DNA of 54,237 bases from a virus, in the IMG/VR virus record IMGVR_UViG_3300046169_000074, positions 1 to 54,237 of that record. One strand, 5' to 3'. Under the pieces are notes generated by a model. It had not been told where the DNA came from and made no database searches. It was given only the letters and a program-made list of their open reading frames with translations. Positions 31,513 to 41,285 of the stretch are shown piece by piece. Made by a program: the position numbers and the translations under genes. Within the stretch, counting starts at the first letter, position 1. Every line of letters begins with the position of its first letter.

Positions 31513-33737
31513 TGTATAAGCAAAGCTTAGTAAAAACTGTAGAGCCTTTAAAGATTAATACGCTAAATAGACTAAATAAGTCTAAGTCTTGGCAGTATGG
31601 TTATAACAAGGAAAACGATATTGTAGTAATATCTAAAACTGGACAGATTGGAGAGGTGTTAGAGATCCAGGGCTTAAAGATAGCTCTACCTCTAGCGCCT
31701 AAAAATATTTATAGTGCTGGTAAAGTTAAAGATCAAAAGTGGAAAAGGTTCGATGAAAATCCAGCTTTTAAAAAAATACAAACTGTATTTGATTGGCAGG
31801 AGTATCCTGATGAGTTTAAAGAAACTCACTATCCATACATAGATCAAGAGTTTAAACGTAGGGAGGAAGGTTTTTGGTTTATGAATAAAGGCAAGCCAAC
31901 ATACTTAACGGGTTCTTACTATATGTATCTACAATGGAGTAAAATAGACGTTGGTGCTCCAGACTTCCGTGAAGCTAATAGATTGTTTTTTATATTTTGG
32001 GAAGCTTGTAAAGCTGATAAGAGATGCTACGGGATGTGTTACTTAAAAAACCGTAGATCAGGTTTCTCTTTCATGAGTTCGGCTGAAACCGTTAACTTAG
32101 CTACTTTAGCAAGTGATAGTAGATTTGGGATACTATCTAAATCTGGTGCGGATGCTAAGAAGATGTTTACGGATAAAGTGGTGCCCATAAGTTTTAATTA
32201 CCCTTTCTTTTTCAAGCCAATACAAGATGGTATGGATAGACCTAAGTCAGAGCTAGCTTATAGAGTTCCTGCTAAAAAGTTTACCAGAAAAAAGATGAAG
32301 CAGAAAGAAGAGATGGACGACTTAGAAGGTCTTGACACCACTATTGACTGGAAGAACACGGGTGACAACAGTTATGATGGTGAGAAATTAGCGCTTCTAG
32401 TTCACGATGAAAGTGGTAAGTGGGAGAAACCTGACAATATTAGGAATAACTGGAGAGTTACTAAAACTTGTTTACGTTTAGGTAGTAGGATTATTGGTAA
32501 GTGTATGATGGGTTCAACATCTAATGCTTTAGATAAGGGTGGTCAGAACTTTAAAGATTTGTACAAAAACTCTGATGTAAACAACAGGAATAAGAACGGT
32601 CAAACTAAATCTGGCTTATATTCACTGTTTGTACCAATGGAATGGAACTACGAGGGGTTTATTGACGAGTATGGTCACTCAGTTTTCAATACGCCAACCG
32701 AAGACATATTTGACCCACACGGGGATGTTATAGAGTATGGAGTAGTAGATAACTGGGAGAATGAAGCAGAAGGTCTTAGAGATGATCAGGATGCACTCAA
32801 TGAATTTTATAGGCAATTTCCCCGTACAGAAGAGCATGCGTTCAGAGATGAAACGAAACAGAGCTTGTTTAACTTGATAAAGATATACGAGCAGATAGAT
32901 TATAATGAAGGTAATAGGAACTCTTCAGTAACTAACAAGGGTAATTTTCAGTGGGAGAATGGAATCAAAGACACTAGAGTTGTATTTAACCCAGACCCCA
33001 ATGGTAGGTTCGAGGTAAGTTGGGTTCCAAGCATAGACCTTCAAAATAGAGTTGTAATAAAGAATGGTATAAAATACCCAGGTAACGATCATATGGGTGC
33101 GTTCGGCTGTGACTCTTACGATATATCTGGAACTGTTGACGGTAAAGGATCTAAAGGAGCTTTACATGGTTTAACTAAGTTTTCCATGGAAGACGCTCCA
33201 GCTAATACCTTTTTTCTAGAGTACCTAGCTAGACCTCAAACAGCTGAGATATTCTTTGAAGACGTATTGATGGCTTTAGTATTCTACGGTATGCCGATAT
33301 TAGCTGAGAACAATAAACCTAGATTACTGTATTATTTACGTAGAAGAGGTTATAGAGGTTTCAGTATGAATAGGCCAGATAAGATTTGGAATAAGTTGTC
33401 CGTAGCTGAAAGAGAGGTTGGTGGTATACCAAACTCTAGTGAGGATATAAAGCAAGCTCACGCGGCTGCTATCGAAATGTATATAAACGACCACGTCGGT
33501 ATGACTGGAGAGGGTACTTATGGAAACATGTACTTTAACACAACACTAAACGACTGGGCTAAATTTAATATAAACAACAGAACTAAGTTCGATGCTTCTA
33601 TTAGCTCTGGCTTAGCAGTAATGGCTTGTAATAGGCATATGTACGCGCCTAACCCTCAAGTGAAGAGGCAGCCTTTAAATATTATGGTATCTAAGTACGA
33701 TAACGAAGGAATTAATTCAAGAATAATTAAGAGATAA
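31512..33737 (+). CDS. Terminase large subunit (TerL)
   Basis: 741 aa, in the size range of crAss-like and marine Bacteroidota podovirus terminases. An ATPase P-loop-like segment KNRRSGFS lies near residue 178; the C-terminal nuclease half has GAFGCDSYD near 531 with a candidate metal Asp. It cuts and pumps DNA into proheads together with the portal immediately downstream. Family call rests on size, context and these motifs. Confidence 0.88.
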   Translation: MYKQSLVKTVEPLKINTLNRLNKSKSWQYGYNKENDIVVISKTGQIGEVLEIQGLKIALPLAPKNIYSAGKVKDQKWKRFDENPAFKKIQTVFDWQEYPDEFKETHYPYIDQEFKRREEGFWFMNKGKPTYLTGSYYMYLQWSKIDVGAPDFREANRLFFIFWEACKADKRCYGMCYLKNRRSGFSFMSSAETVNLATLASDSRFGILSKSGADAKKMFTDKVVPISFNYPFFFKPIQDGMDRPKSELAYRVPAKKFTRKKMKQKEEMDDLEGLDTTIDWKNTGDNSYDGEKLALLVHDESGKWEKPDNIRNNWRVTKTCLRLGSRIIGKCMMGSTSNALDKGGQNFKDLYKNSDVNNRNKNGQTKSGLYSLFVPMEWNYEGFIDEYGHSVFNTPTEDIFDPHGDVIEYGVVDNWENEAEGLRDDQDALNEFYRQFPRTEEHAFRDETKQSLFNLIKIYEQIDYNEGNRNSSVTNKGNFQWENGIKDTRVVFNPDPNGRFEVSWVPSIDLQNRVVIKNGIKYPGNDHMGAFGCDSYDISGTVDGKGSKGALHGLTKFSMEDAPANTFFLEYLARPQTAEIFFEDVLMALVFYGMPILAENNKPRLLYYLRRRGYRGFSMNRPDKIWNKLSVAEREVGGIPNSSEDIKQAHAAAIEMYINDHVGMTGEGTYGNMYFNTTLNDWAKFNINNRTKFDASISSGLAVMACNRHMYAPNPQVKRQPLNIMVSKYDNEGINSRIIKR

Positions 33738-33739
33738 AT

Positions 33740-36025
33740 ATGGCAGAGTCTGTTGTAAACTTCCCCTCTCAAGCGGTAAGTGATTTAGAAAAAATGTCAC
33801 CTGATTATGGTGAAAGGGTAGCTAAAGCTATCAAGCAGGAGTGGTTCACTGATACCTACTCTAAATTTAGTAACAACTTAAATAACTTTCACAGATTAAG
33901 ACTTTACGCTAGAGGTGAACAACCGGTTGATAAGTACAAGAACGAACTATCTATAAATGGTGATTTATCTTACTTAAACTTAGATTGGAAACCAGTTCCA
34001 ATAGTACCTAAGTTTGTAGACATAGTAGTTAATGGCATGTCTCAAAGAAATTACGAGGTGAATGCATTCTCTCAAGACCCATACGGCGTTAGTAAGAGAA
34101 CAGATTACATGGAGTCTATATTAAGAGATTTAAAGTCTAAAGATTACAATGATATAGCTGAGCAGTCGTTTGGAGTTAATCTCTATGAAAATGATAAAGA
34201 ATCACTTCCTGAGTCTGAAGAGGAATTAGCTTTGCATATGCAATTGAGTTACAAGCAAGCTGTTGAGTTAGCTGAAGAGCAAGCTATAAACGTGTTGTTT
34301 GAGAATTGCAATTACAACTTAGTAAAGAGGAGAGTTTTACAAGACTTAGTAGAGATAGGTATCGGTGCTACTAAAACTACATTTGACTTTGCGGATGGAG
34401 CAGCTGTTAAATATGTTGATCCGTCAAACTTAGTTTATTCTTATACTGAATCTCCTTACTTTGACGATGTGTATTACGTAGGTGAAATAAAAGAAATACC
34501 TATAAACGAGTTGGTTAAAGAGTTCCCTAATCTATCTGAATCTGAAATAGAGGAGATAACTAAAAACTCTTTCGACTACACCAGCGTAACTAATAATCAA
34601 GATAAGAATAAAATAAATGTACTTTACTTCAACTACAAAACGCACAACAATGACGTTTACAAGTTAAAGAAGACTGGTAGTGGTGCTGATAAAGTTATAA
34701 AGAAGGATGATTCATTCAATCCACCAAAGGATATGGATGGTGAGTTTAGTAGATTAGATAGAGTACAAGAGTGTTTATACGAGGGTGTTTATGTTTTGGG
34801 AGCTGAGAAATTGCTTAAGTGGCAGATGGCACCAAACATGATGCGTAAAGATTCAGATTTTGGTAAAGTCAAAATGAATTATAGCATAGTAGCTCCTAGG
34901 ATGTACGAAGGTAGAATACAATCTCTTGTTGGTAGAATAACTGGCTTCGCTGATATGATTCAGTTAACGCATTTAAAACTACAGCAAGTTATGAATCGTA
35001 TGGTACCTGATGGTGTCTACTTAGACGCAGATGGTTTAGCGGAAGTTGATTTAGGTAACGGTACAAACTACAATCCACAAGAAGCTTTAAATATGTTCTT
35101 CCAAACAGGTAGTGTTATTGGTAGATCATTTACTTCTGAAGGTGATATGAATCCTGGTAAAGTACCTATTCAGCAGATTCAAAACGGTGGAGGTGGTAAC
35201 AAGATACAAAGTTTAATTACTACTTACAATTACTACCTTCAAATGATAAGAGACGTAACAGGTCTTAATGAAGCTAGGGATGGTAGTACTCCAGATAAAA
35301 ATGCTTTAGTTGGTATACAAAAAATGGCTGCCGCAAACTCAAACACAGCTACGAGGCATATACTACAATCTATGCTTTACTTAACAGCTGAAAACGCTGA
35401 AGCTATGTCCCTTAGAATATCAGATATTATAGAATATTCCCCAACTAAAAAAGCGTTTATTAGAGCCATAGGGGCTCACAATGTAGCTACGCTTAAAGAG
35501 TTGAAAAAATTACACTTGTGTGATTTTGGTATTTTTATAGAGCTCATGCCTGATGACGAAGAAAAGCAAATGCTGGAGAATAATATTCAAGTAGCTTTAT
35601 CGCAAGGTTTGATAGAATTAGATGACGCTATAGATCTTAGAGACGTTAGAAGTATTAAGCTAGCTAATCAACTACTTAAGATTAAACGAAAGAAGAAGCA
35701 GGATAGAGATCAGCAACTTCAACAGCAAAACATACAAGCTCAGTCACAAGCTAACGCTCAAGCTCAGCAACAGTCAGCTCAAACAGAGATACAAAAAGAT
35801 CAAGCTAAAGCTCAAACAGAGGCTCAATTGGAGCAACAGAAAAACGATTTAAAAATTGAGTACCTTCAAAAAGAGGCTGAGGTCAAAAAGCAGTTGATGC
35901 AATTCGAGTTTGAATTAAACTCTAAACTTCAAGATAAAGAAAAACAAGGTGAATCAGTTAAAAAGTTCGAATCATCAGGTAATGATATAGTTACGGGTGA
36001 CATTGGTCTTGACAAATATAAATAA
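33740..36025 (+). CDS. Portal protein
   Basis: 761 aa, next after TerL as usual. The N-terminal half has the long helical/beta mix of portals (FVDIVVNGMSQRNYEVNAF, IGATKTTFDFADG), followed by a helical crown and a long Gln/Ala-rich coiled coil (QQQNIQAQSQANAQAQQQ) ending in a charged tail. It forms the dodecameric DNA entry ring. The Gln-rich tail is unusually long. Confidence 0.85.
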   Translation: MAESVVNFPSQAVSDLEKMSPDYGERVAKAIKQEWFTDTYSKFSNNLNNFHRLRLYARGEQPVDKYKNELSINGDLSYLNLDWKPVPIVPKFVDIVVNGMSQRNYEVNAFSQDPYGVSKRTDYMESILRDLKSKDYNDIAEQSFGVNLYENDKESLPESEEELALHMQLSYKQAVELAEEQAINVLFENCNYNLVKRRVLQDLVEIGIGATKTTFDFADGAAVKYVDPSNLVYSYTESPYFDDVYYVGEIKEIPINELVKEFPNLSESEIEEITKNSFDYTSVTNNQDKNKINVLYFNYKTHNNDVYKLKKTGSGADKVIKKDDSFNPPKDMDGEFSRLDRVQECLYEGVYVLGAEKLLKWQMAPNMMRKDSDFGKVKMNYSIVAPRMYEGRIQSLVGRITGFADMIQLTHLKLQQVMNRMVPDGVYLDADGLAEVDLGNGTNYNPQEALNMFFQTGSVIGRSFTSEGDMNPGKVPIQQIQNGGGGNKIQSLITTYNYYLQMIRDVTGLNEARDGSTPDKNALVGIQKMAAANSNTATRHILQSMLYLTAENAEAMSLRISDIIEYSPTKKAFIRAIGAHNVATLKELKKLHLCDFGIFIELMPDDEEKQMLENNIQVALSQGLIELDDAIDLRDVRSIKLANQLLKIKRKKKQDRDQQLQQQNIQAQSQANAQAQQQSAQTEIQKDQAKAQTEAQLEQQKNDLKIEYLQKEAEVKKQLMQFEFELNSKLQDKEKQGESVKKFESSGNDIVTGDIGLDKYK

Positions 36026-36061
36026 CAATTTTATCCTTTAATTATTTTATAAAATTATATT

Positions 36062-37204
36062 ATGGCAAATAACGAAGAACCTATTAAGGTTGATTTAAAA
36101 ACCACTGAATCATCTACTAGTGATGACATCATCAAGGTAGATTTAAACAAACCAGTGGAAGAGGAAGTAAGCGAACAAGTTGAGCAAGAGGTGGAGTCTA
36201 ACGGTGAAACTGTTGAAGCTACTGAAGAAGAAGCACAGCAGGACGAATCACCAGTCTTAGAGTTAATTGAAGATAATGATACTACAGTTGAAGACTTAGA
36301 TGAAGCGGTTTCACAGGTTGATGAAGTGAAGGAAGATGAAGCTAAGGTGGATTTAGCGGCTGAGACTAGCGGGGTAGTAGTACCTGAAGACATTCAGAAG
36401 CTAATGGATTTCATGAACGATACTGGTGGTGATCTTCAGGACTATGTAAGACTAAATACAGATGTTTCAAAACTAGATACAACTGATGTCCTGGACGAGT
36501 ACTACAAACAAACAAAACCACACTTATCTTCTGAGGAAAGAAGCTTTTTACTAGAGGAGACATTTAGCTTTGACGAAGAGGTTGACTCAGATAGAGATAT
36601 TAAGAAAAAGAAAATAGCTTTAAAAGAAGAAGCTGCTAAAGCTAGAAAGTATTTAGAATCTCAAAAAGATAAGTACTACAATGATATTAAAGCTAGTACT
36701 AATTTAACTATAGATCAAAAGGAAGCTATAGATTTTTACAATAAGTACAAGCAAGATTCAGAAAAAACTGCCTTAAATAAAGAGGCTAATAATAAAGATT
36801 TTATACATAAAACTGATAACTTATTTAACTCAGAGTTCAAAGGTTTTGAATTTAAAGTTGGGGAAAGTAAGTTTAGGTACAACGTTAAAAATCCTAACGA
36901 AGTCAAAGCAACTCAAAGTGATTTGAACAACTTTATCAACAAGTTTGTTGATAGTGATAGTAAACTTCAAGACGCGGCGGGTTATCACAAATCTTTGTAC
37001 GCAGCTATGAATCCAGATGCTTTAGCTCAGCATTTTTACGAGCAAGGTAAAGCTGATGCGATTAAACAAACTGTAGCACGGAGTAAGAACATCAACACGG
37101 AAGCAAGACAAACTCACGGCGAGACGCAAGTGGGTGGGCTTAAGTTTAAAGTTCTAGGTGATTCTACTAACGACTTCAAAGTTAAAATTAGAAATAAACG
37201 TTAA
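36062..37204 (+). CDS. Scaffold-like protein, 380 aa
   Basis: Extremely acidic first ~120 residues (E, D, V and T, little else), then helical Lys/Asn-rich segments and a basic C-terminus. This composition and the place between portal and capsid are typical of internal scaffolds that guide head assembly. No protease domain is seen. Confidence 0.75.
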   Translation: MANNEEPIKVDLKTTESSTSDDIIKVDLNKPVEEEVSEQVEQEVESNGETVEATEEEAQQDESPVLELIEDNDTTVEDLDEAVSQVDEVKEDEAKVDLAAETSGVVVPEDIQKLMDFMNDTGGDLQDYVRLNTDVSKLDTTDVLDEYYKQTKPHLSSEERSFLLEETFSFDEEVDSDRDIKKKKIALKEEAAKARKYLESQKDKYYNDIKASTNLTIDQKEAIDFYNKYKQDSEKTALNKEANNKDFIHKTDNLFNSEFKGFEFKVGESKFRYNVKNPNEVKATQSDLNNFINKFVDSDSKLQDAAGYHKSLYAAMNPDALAQHFYEQGKADAIKQTVARSKNINTEARQTHGETQVGGLKFKVLGDSTNDFKVKIRNKR

Positions 37205-37221
37205 TTTAAAAATTTCAAAAA

Positions 37222-38628
37222 ATGGGAGTTTTACAACAAGGTGCTGTTACTGGAATAGCACCAACTGCTAACAAGCAAGTTACGGCTGGGTCTTACTTAG
37301 ACTTTCAGTCCGCTGCTGGAGTTAACTTCGCGCAGCAATATCTACCTGAGCTACTAGAGAAAGAGGCTGAGGTATTCGGAAATAGATCTTTATCTGGTTT
37401 CCTAGAAAAAGTGGGAGCTGAAGAGGCTTCTGCGTCTGATCAAGTAGTTTGGTCTGAACAAGGTAGACTACACATTTCAGCAGCTGGTACTATCGCGGAT
37501 GGTACTGATTTAGCGGCTGGAAAAATTACAGCAACAGGTCACGGCGTTAGAATTGGTGATACTATCGTTCTTACGCAAGTTAATGTTGGGACTTTGAAAT
37601 GTTACGTATCTGGCGTTAACGATGACGACTTTACAGTTAAACCTTACACTCAAGCTGCGCTTAACACTTCAGGTGGTTCTGCTGTAACCTTTACTGCTGC
37701 TGCTGTGACTGGTTTCGTATACGGATCTGAATATGGTAAAGGGTTACCTGGTAGAGGTGAGTCTCTTGAACCTGAATTTACTTCTTACTCTAACCAAATG
37801 TTTATCATGAAGGACAAGTACGAAGTATCTGGTTCTGATGCTTCTCAAATTGGTTGGGTTGAAGTTTCTGGTGAAGAAGGTCAATCTGGTTACCTTTGGT
37901 ACTTGAAAGCTGCTGGTGATACTAAAGCGCGATTTACTGATTATTGTGAAATGGCTTTAGTTGAAGCTGAGAAATTAAAGTCGGGTAATACTAACGGTGC
38001 ACCTAAAGGTTCTGAAGGTTTATTTTCTGCTATCGACTCTCGCGGTATTGTTTGTGAAGCTGATGCTAATGGTAGCTTCTCACTAGCTACTGAGTTTGAT
38101 GTTATCTTAAAAGAGTTTGATAAGCAAGGTGCTATTGAAGAGTATGTTATGTTCTTGGATAGATCTGCAGCTCTCGATATTGATGACATGTTAGCTGGTC
38201 AAAATTCTTACGGTGATGGTGGTACTTCTTACGGAGTGTTCAACAACAGCGAAGATATGGCTATCAACTTAGGTTTCTCTGGTTTCCGCCGAGGTTCTTA
38301 CGACTTCTACAAAACTGACTGGAAATACTTAAACGACGGTGCTACTAGAGGTGCTCTTAATGGAGGTACTGCTGACGTTAAAAAAGGTGTTATGGTTCCT
38401 GCTGGTGTAACTTCTGTATACGACCAAGGTCTAGGTAAAAACCTAAAACGACCATTCTTACACGTTCGTTATAGAGCTGCTGGTATCGAAGATCGTCGCT
38501 TTAAAACTTGGACTACAGGTTCAGTTGGAGCTACTACTTCTGATCTAGATGCAATGGAGATGCACTTCTTGACTGAAAGATGTCTAGTTGTTCAGGGTGC
38601 TAACAACTTCTGTACTTTAGTTGGATAG
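37222..38628 (+). CDS. Major capsid protein
   Basis: 468 aa, Gly/Ala/Ser/Thr-rich, with a typical HK97-type start (TAGSYLDFQSAAGVNFAQQY) and an inserted beta domain at about 85-160. Codon use is noticeably cleaner here, consistent with high expression. A strong terminator follows directly. Likely a client of the phage GroEL. Confidence 0.88.
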   Translation: MGVLQQGAVTGIAPTANKQVTAGSYLDFQSAAGVNFAQQYLPELLEKEAEVFGNRSLSGFLEKVGAEEASASDQVVWSEQGRLHISAAGTIADGTDLAAGKITATGHGVRIGDTIVLTQVNVGTLKCYVSGVNDDDFTVKPYTQAALNTSGGSAVTFTAAAVTGFVYGSEYGKGLPGRGESLEPEFTSYSNQMFIMKDKYEVSGSDASQIGWVEVSGEEGQSGYLWYLKAAGDTKARFTDYCEMALVEAEKLKSGNTNGAPKGSEGLFSAIDSRGIVCEADANGSFSLATEFDVILKEFDKQGAIEEYVMFLDRSAALDIDDMLAGQNSYGDGGTSYGVFNNSEDMAINLGFSGFRRGSYDFYKTDWKYLNDGATRGALNGGTADVKKGVMVPAGVTSVYDQGLGKNLKRPFLHVRYRAAGIEDRRFKTWTTGSVGATTSDLDAMEMHFLTERCLVVQGANNFCTLVG

Positions 38629-38642
38629 TTACTAATATAATT

Positions 38643-38673
38643 CTGGGGAGGTTTAAAAGCCTCCTCAGTTTTT
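38643..38673 (+). terminator. Rho-independent terminator after the capsid gene
   Basis: Nine-pair stem CTGGGGAGG (38643-38651) with CCTCCTCAG (38660-38668), loop TTTAAAAG, then TTTTT. A clean terminator that would raise capsid mRNA relative to downstream genes. Confidence 0.85.
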
Positions 38674-38696
38674 AATTTATTTTATTATATATTATT

Positions 38697-39503
38697 ATGG
38701 CAAAAGCAAAAGCAAAAGCAACGCAAGTTGATAGCGTTGAAAAAACAAATGTTAAACAGCCTGAAGTTAAAGCTGTTAAAAAAGATACTTGGGAATTTAA
38801 AGATAGAACATACTCTTTAAAAGGAGACACACCGGTAGCTAGAATAATGAAGAGCTCAAACCTTTACTGGTTCGACGAAGGAAAGGGCTACGAAAGAGAG
38901 CTTATGTTGACTTCTAATCAACGTACGGTGTTTGTTGACGAAATGCAAGGTGTTAAAAGACCTGAAAAAATTATATTTAGAGATGGTCTATTGTTGGTCC
39001 CAAAAAATAAAGTTATACTTCAAAAACTACTATCTTTGTACCACCCAGGGTTGGGTATTACTTACGAAGAGTTAAAACCTAAAGAGGATGCTATAAAGGA
39101 AGTTGATGTACTTGAGTTACAACTTGAAGCTATGAACCTAGCTAACGATATGGACGTAGATATAGCTGAAGCAATAATGAGGGTTGAGATCGGTTCTAAG
39201 GTTAGTGAGATGAGTTCTAAGGAGCTTAAAAGAGATTTGTTAATATTTGCTAGGTCAAACCCTAGCTTGTTCATAGAGCTGGCTAACGATGATAATGTAC
39301 ATTTACGTAACGTCGGTGTTAAAGCCGTGGAGTTAGGTATAATTAAATTATCGCCAGACAATAGGGCTTTTATTTGGGCCTCTAACGATAGAAAGTTATT
39401 GACCGTTCCTTTTGATGAGCACCCGTACTCTGCTTTAGCCGCTTGGTTTAAAACAGATGAAGGTATGGAGGTACTTAATACTGTAGAGAAAAAGATTAAG
39501 TAA
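38697..39503 (+). CDS. Virion/head-completion protein, 268 aa
   Basis: Lys/Ala-rich start (MAKAKAKATQ), a beta-rich N-terminal half and a long helical C-terminal half. The position right after the capsid gene matches a head-tail or head-vertex protein of crAss-like phages. Not recognised by motif; starts 24 bases after the terminator. Confidence 0.65.
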   Translation: MAKAKAKATQVDSVEKTNVKQPEVKAVKKDTWEFKDRTYSLKGDTPVARIMKSSNLYWFDEGKGYERELMLTSNQRTVFVDEMQGVKRPEKIIFRDGLLLVPKNKVILQKLLSLYHPGLGITYEELKPKEDAIKEVDVLELQLEAMNLANDMDVDIAEAIMRVEIGSKVSEMSSKELKRDLLIFARSNPSLFIELANDDNVHLRNVGVKAVELGIIKLSPDNRAFIWASNDRKLLTVPFDEHPYSALAAWFKTDEGMEVLNTVEKKIK

Positions 39504-39527
39504 TACACAGTGTATGAATATATTAAT

Positions 39528-39556
39528 AGCCACCTTAGCGGGTGGTTATTTTTTTT
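39528..39556 (+). terminator. Rho-independent terminator
   Basis: Stem AGCCACC (39528-39534) with GGTGGTT (39541-39547), loop TTAGCG, followed by a run of T. Lies between the 268-aa gene and the membrane-protein pair. Confidence 0.8.
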
Positions 39557-39606
39557 AAGTGATATTATAAACATGTAATATAGTATATAGGATTAATAAT
39601 TATTAT

Positions 39607-39987
39607 ATGCCGCTAAAAGGATTAAATAAATTAAAAAACTTATTTTGGTATAGTGATAGTGAGCCCAGTGAGATAACTATAGCTGTGTTTAACTTAATAG
39701 CTTTACCATGTCTAATAGTTAGGGAGTTTGAAAATCCTAGTGCTATATTAATAATGTTATCTTTAATGTGTGGTGTTTTTCAGTTTTGGGCCGTACTATG
39801 GGGTGATAGCTTAAACTACAGATTAATATCGGTACAAGCTGCGTCGTTACTTAGCGTAGCTGTTTTAGTGAACTTATATATGGATGATTGCTTAGGTAGC
39901 TCTAACGTTACCTGGTTCATTGTTTGTATATTGACTTTCTGGAACACAATTAGAGTATTTAACGAGAAGATAGAAAAAGGTTTGTGA
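39607..39987 (+). CDS. Four-helix membrane protein, 126 aa
   Basis: Four hydrophobic segments (ITIAVFNLIALPCLI, AILIMLSLMCGVFQFWAV, AASLLSVAVLVNLYM, WFIVCILTFWNTI) after a short basic amphipathic start. Could be a holin or an antiholin paired with the next gene. Bracketed by terminators with that gene, so the two form their own unit. Confidence 0.65.
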   Translation: MPLKGLNKLKNLFWYSDSEPSEITIAVFNLIALPCLIVREFENPSAILIMLSLMCGVFQFWAVLWGDSLNYRLISVQAASLLSVAVLVNLYMDDCLGSSNVTWFIVCILTFWNTIRVFNEKIEKGL

Positions 39988-40298
39988 TGGATGATTACGT
40001 TCAAATATTAATAACTATAATTGGTGTTCTAGGTTCAGCCAGTATATGGAAGTTTCTAGAAGCTAGGATGAAAATGAAATCTCAAGAAAAAAGTGAAGCT
40101 AGTAAGAACGATGACGGTATGCAGTATAGAGATGATTTAAAAAATAGAGTTTGCAACCTAGAGGCTATGCTTGCTAGATCTTCTGACGAAAAAGACGAGC
40201 TTAGGGATAAGGTACTTATGTTAACTGGTGAAGTGGAAGCACTTAAGGTTAAAGTAGAGTTCCTTAGTAAAGAAAATGATAGGCTTAAAAACAAGTAG
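39987..40298 (+). CDS. Membrane-anchored coiled-coil protein, 103 aa (spanin-like)
   Basis: One N-terminal transmembrane helix (VQILITIIGVLGSASIW) then a long E/K/L-rich coiled coil. The start overlaps the stop of the four-helix protein. This is the layout of i-spanins or of tail-anchored phage lysis proteins; no proof beyond layout. Confidence 0.65.
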   Translation: MDDYVQILITIIGVLGSASIWKFLEARMKMKSQEKSEASKNDDGMQYRDDLKNRVCNLEAMLARSSDEKDELRDKVLMLTGEVEALKVKVEFLSKENDRLKNK

Positions 40299-40318
40299 AT
40301 ATATGCACAAAAAGTAAG

Positions 40319-40344
40319 ACCACCTTTAACCGGGTGGTTTTTTT
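40319..40344 (+). terminator. Rho-independent terminator
   Basis: Stem ACCACC (40319-40324) with GGTGGT (40333-40338), 8-nt loop, then six T. Closes the membrane-protein pair before the ring-protein group. Confidence 0.8.
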
Positions 40345-40397
40345 ATATAGTAACATATCACTTTATTATGTAACTATATTATTGTAAAAAAAGAGCA

Positions 40398-40559
40398 ATG
40401 AAATCAAAGGGATTAGGTGATACCGTAGAAAAAATAACTAAAGCTACTGGCTTAAAAAGCTTGTACGATATAGCTGCACGAGCAGTTGGTTATGAGGACT
40501 GTGGTTGTGATAAAAGGAAGGCTTGGCTTAATAAGCAGTTCCCTTATAAAAACTATTAA
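40398..40559 (+). CDS. Small Cys protein, 53 aa
   Basis: MKSKGLGDTVEKITKATGLK start and a C-terminal motif YEDCGCDKRKAWLN. A D-C-G-C-D-K-R-K motif of this type is shared by small proteins next to ring proteins in related phages, as I remember it. One base before the next gene. Probable assembly helper. Confidence 0.6.
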   Translation: MKSKGLGDTVEKITKATGLKSLYDIAARAVGYEDCGCDKRKAWLNKQFPYKNY

Positions 40560-40560
40560 T

Positions 40561-41283
40561 ATGTCTTATAAAGAAATAAGTGTAGACACTGTTTATCAAA
40601 AAGTTTTAGCTATAGCTAATAAAGAGCAGAGAGGTTATATAACCCCTCAAGACTTTAACTTGTTTGCTAAGCAAGCACAACAGGAAATTTTTGATAACTA
40701 CTTTAGTAGGCTTAAAGTAGCTCACTTAAAACCATCTAATCAATCTGACTCTTCTGACGAAATAAACGAGCTGAATGAAAAGCTGTCCATACATAGAACT
40801 GTAGATAATACGGCTTTGAAAGAATCTGTTTCTGAGCCTTATATATATACGACTCCTTCTAACGCATACAATATAACATCTGTTAATTTTACCAATTCTA
40901 AAGGTCAATTAATAGAAATAACAAACGTGGATAGAAGTAAAGTACATTATATGTTGCTAAACCCGCTAACAGCTCCAACTCTATCAAACCCAGTTTACGT
41001 TAGAACTACTGGTGGAGATATAGAGATTTATCCTACAAACTTCACGTCAGATATTAACGTGCACTATATAAAGAAACCTAACGACCCTAATTGGGGTTAC
41101 GTCATAGTTGGCGGGAAGGCTATGTATAACTCAAACTCTTCCAGTAACTTTAACTTACATGCCTCTGAAGAAAACAACTTAGTAATGAGGATACTAGTAT
41201 TATCAGGTATATCTATAAAAGACGAGATGCTAACGAGTGTTGTTAGTCGTGATATTGAGAATACTGAAATTAAAAATAATTAA
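40561..41283 (+). CDS. Ring/head-tail adaptor protein, 240 aa
   Basis: Start at the ATG 40561 (MSYKEISVDTVYQ) because the longer frame overlaps the upstream Cys protein. Helical N-terminus with the phrase Y-I-T-P-Q-D-F-N-L-F-A-K-Q-A-Q-Q-E-I-F, then beta strands and I-H-Y-I-K-K-P-N-D-P-N-W, a pattern shared by tail-ring proteins of crAss-like phages. Likely forms the connector below the portal. Confidence 0.72.
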   Translation: MSYKEISVDTVYQKVLAIANKEQRGYITPQDFNLFAKQAQQEIFDNYFSRLKVAHLKPSNQSDSSDEINELNEKLSIHRTVDNTALKESVSEPYIYTTPSNAYNITSVNFTNSKGQLIEITNVDRSKVHYMLLNPLTAPTLSNPVYVRTTGGDIEIYPTNFTSDINVHYIKKPNDPNWGYVIVGGKAMYNSNSSSNFNLHASEENNLVMRILVLSGISIKDEMLTSVVSRDIENTEIKNN

Positions 41284-41285
41284 CG

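Noticed and set aside
39560-39573. Plus-strand GATATTATAAAC before the four-helix membrane gene as an eighth promoter copy
   Set aside because: There is no ACGA block eight bases upstream; the upstream bases are the T-tail of a terminator.
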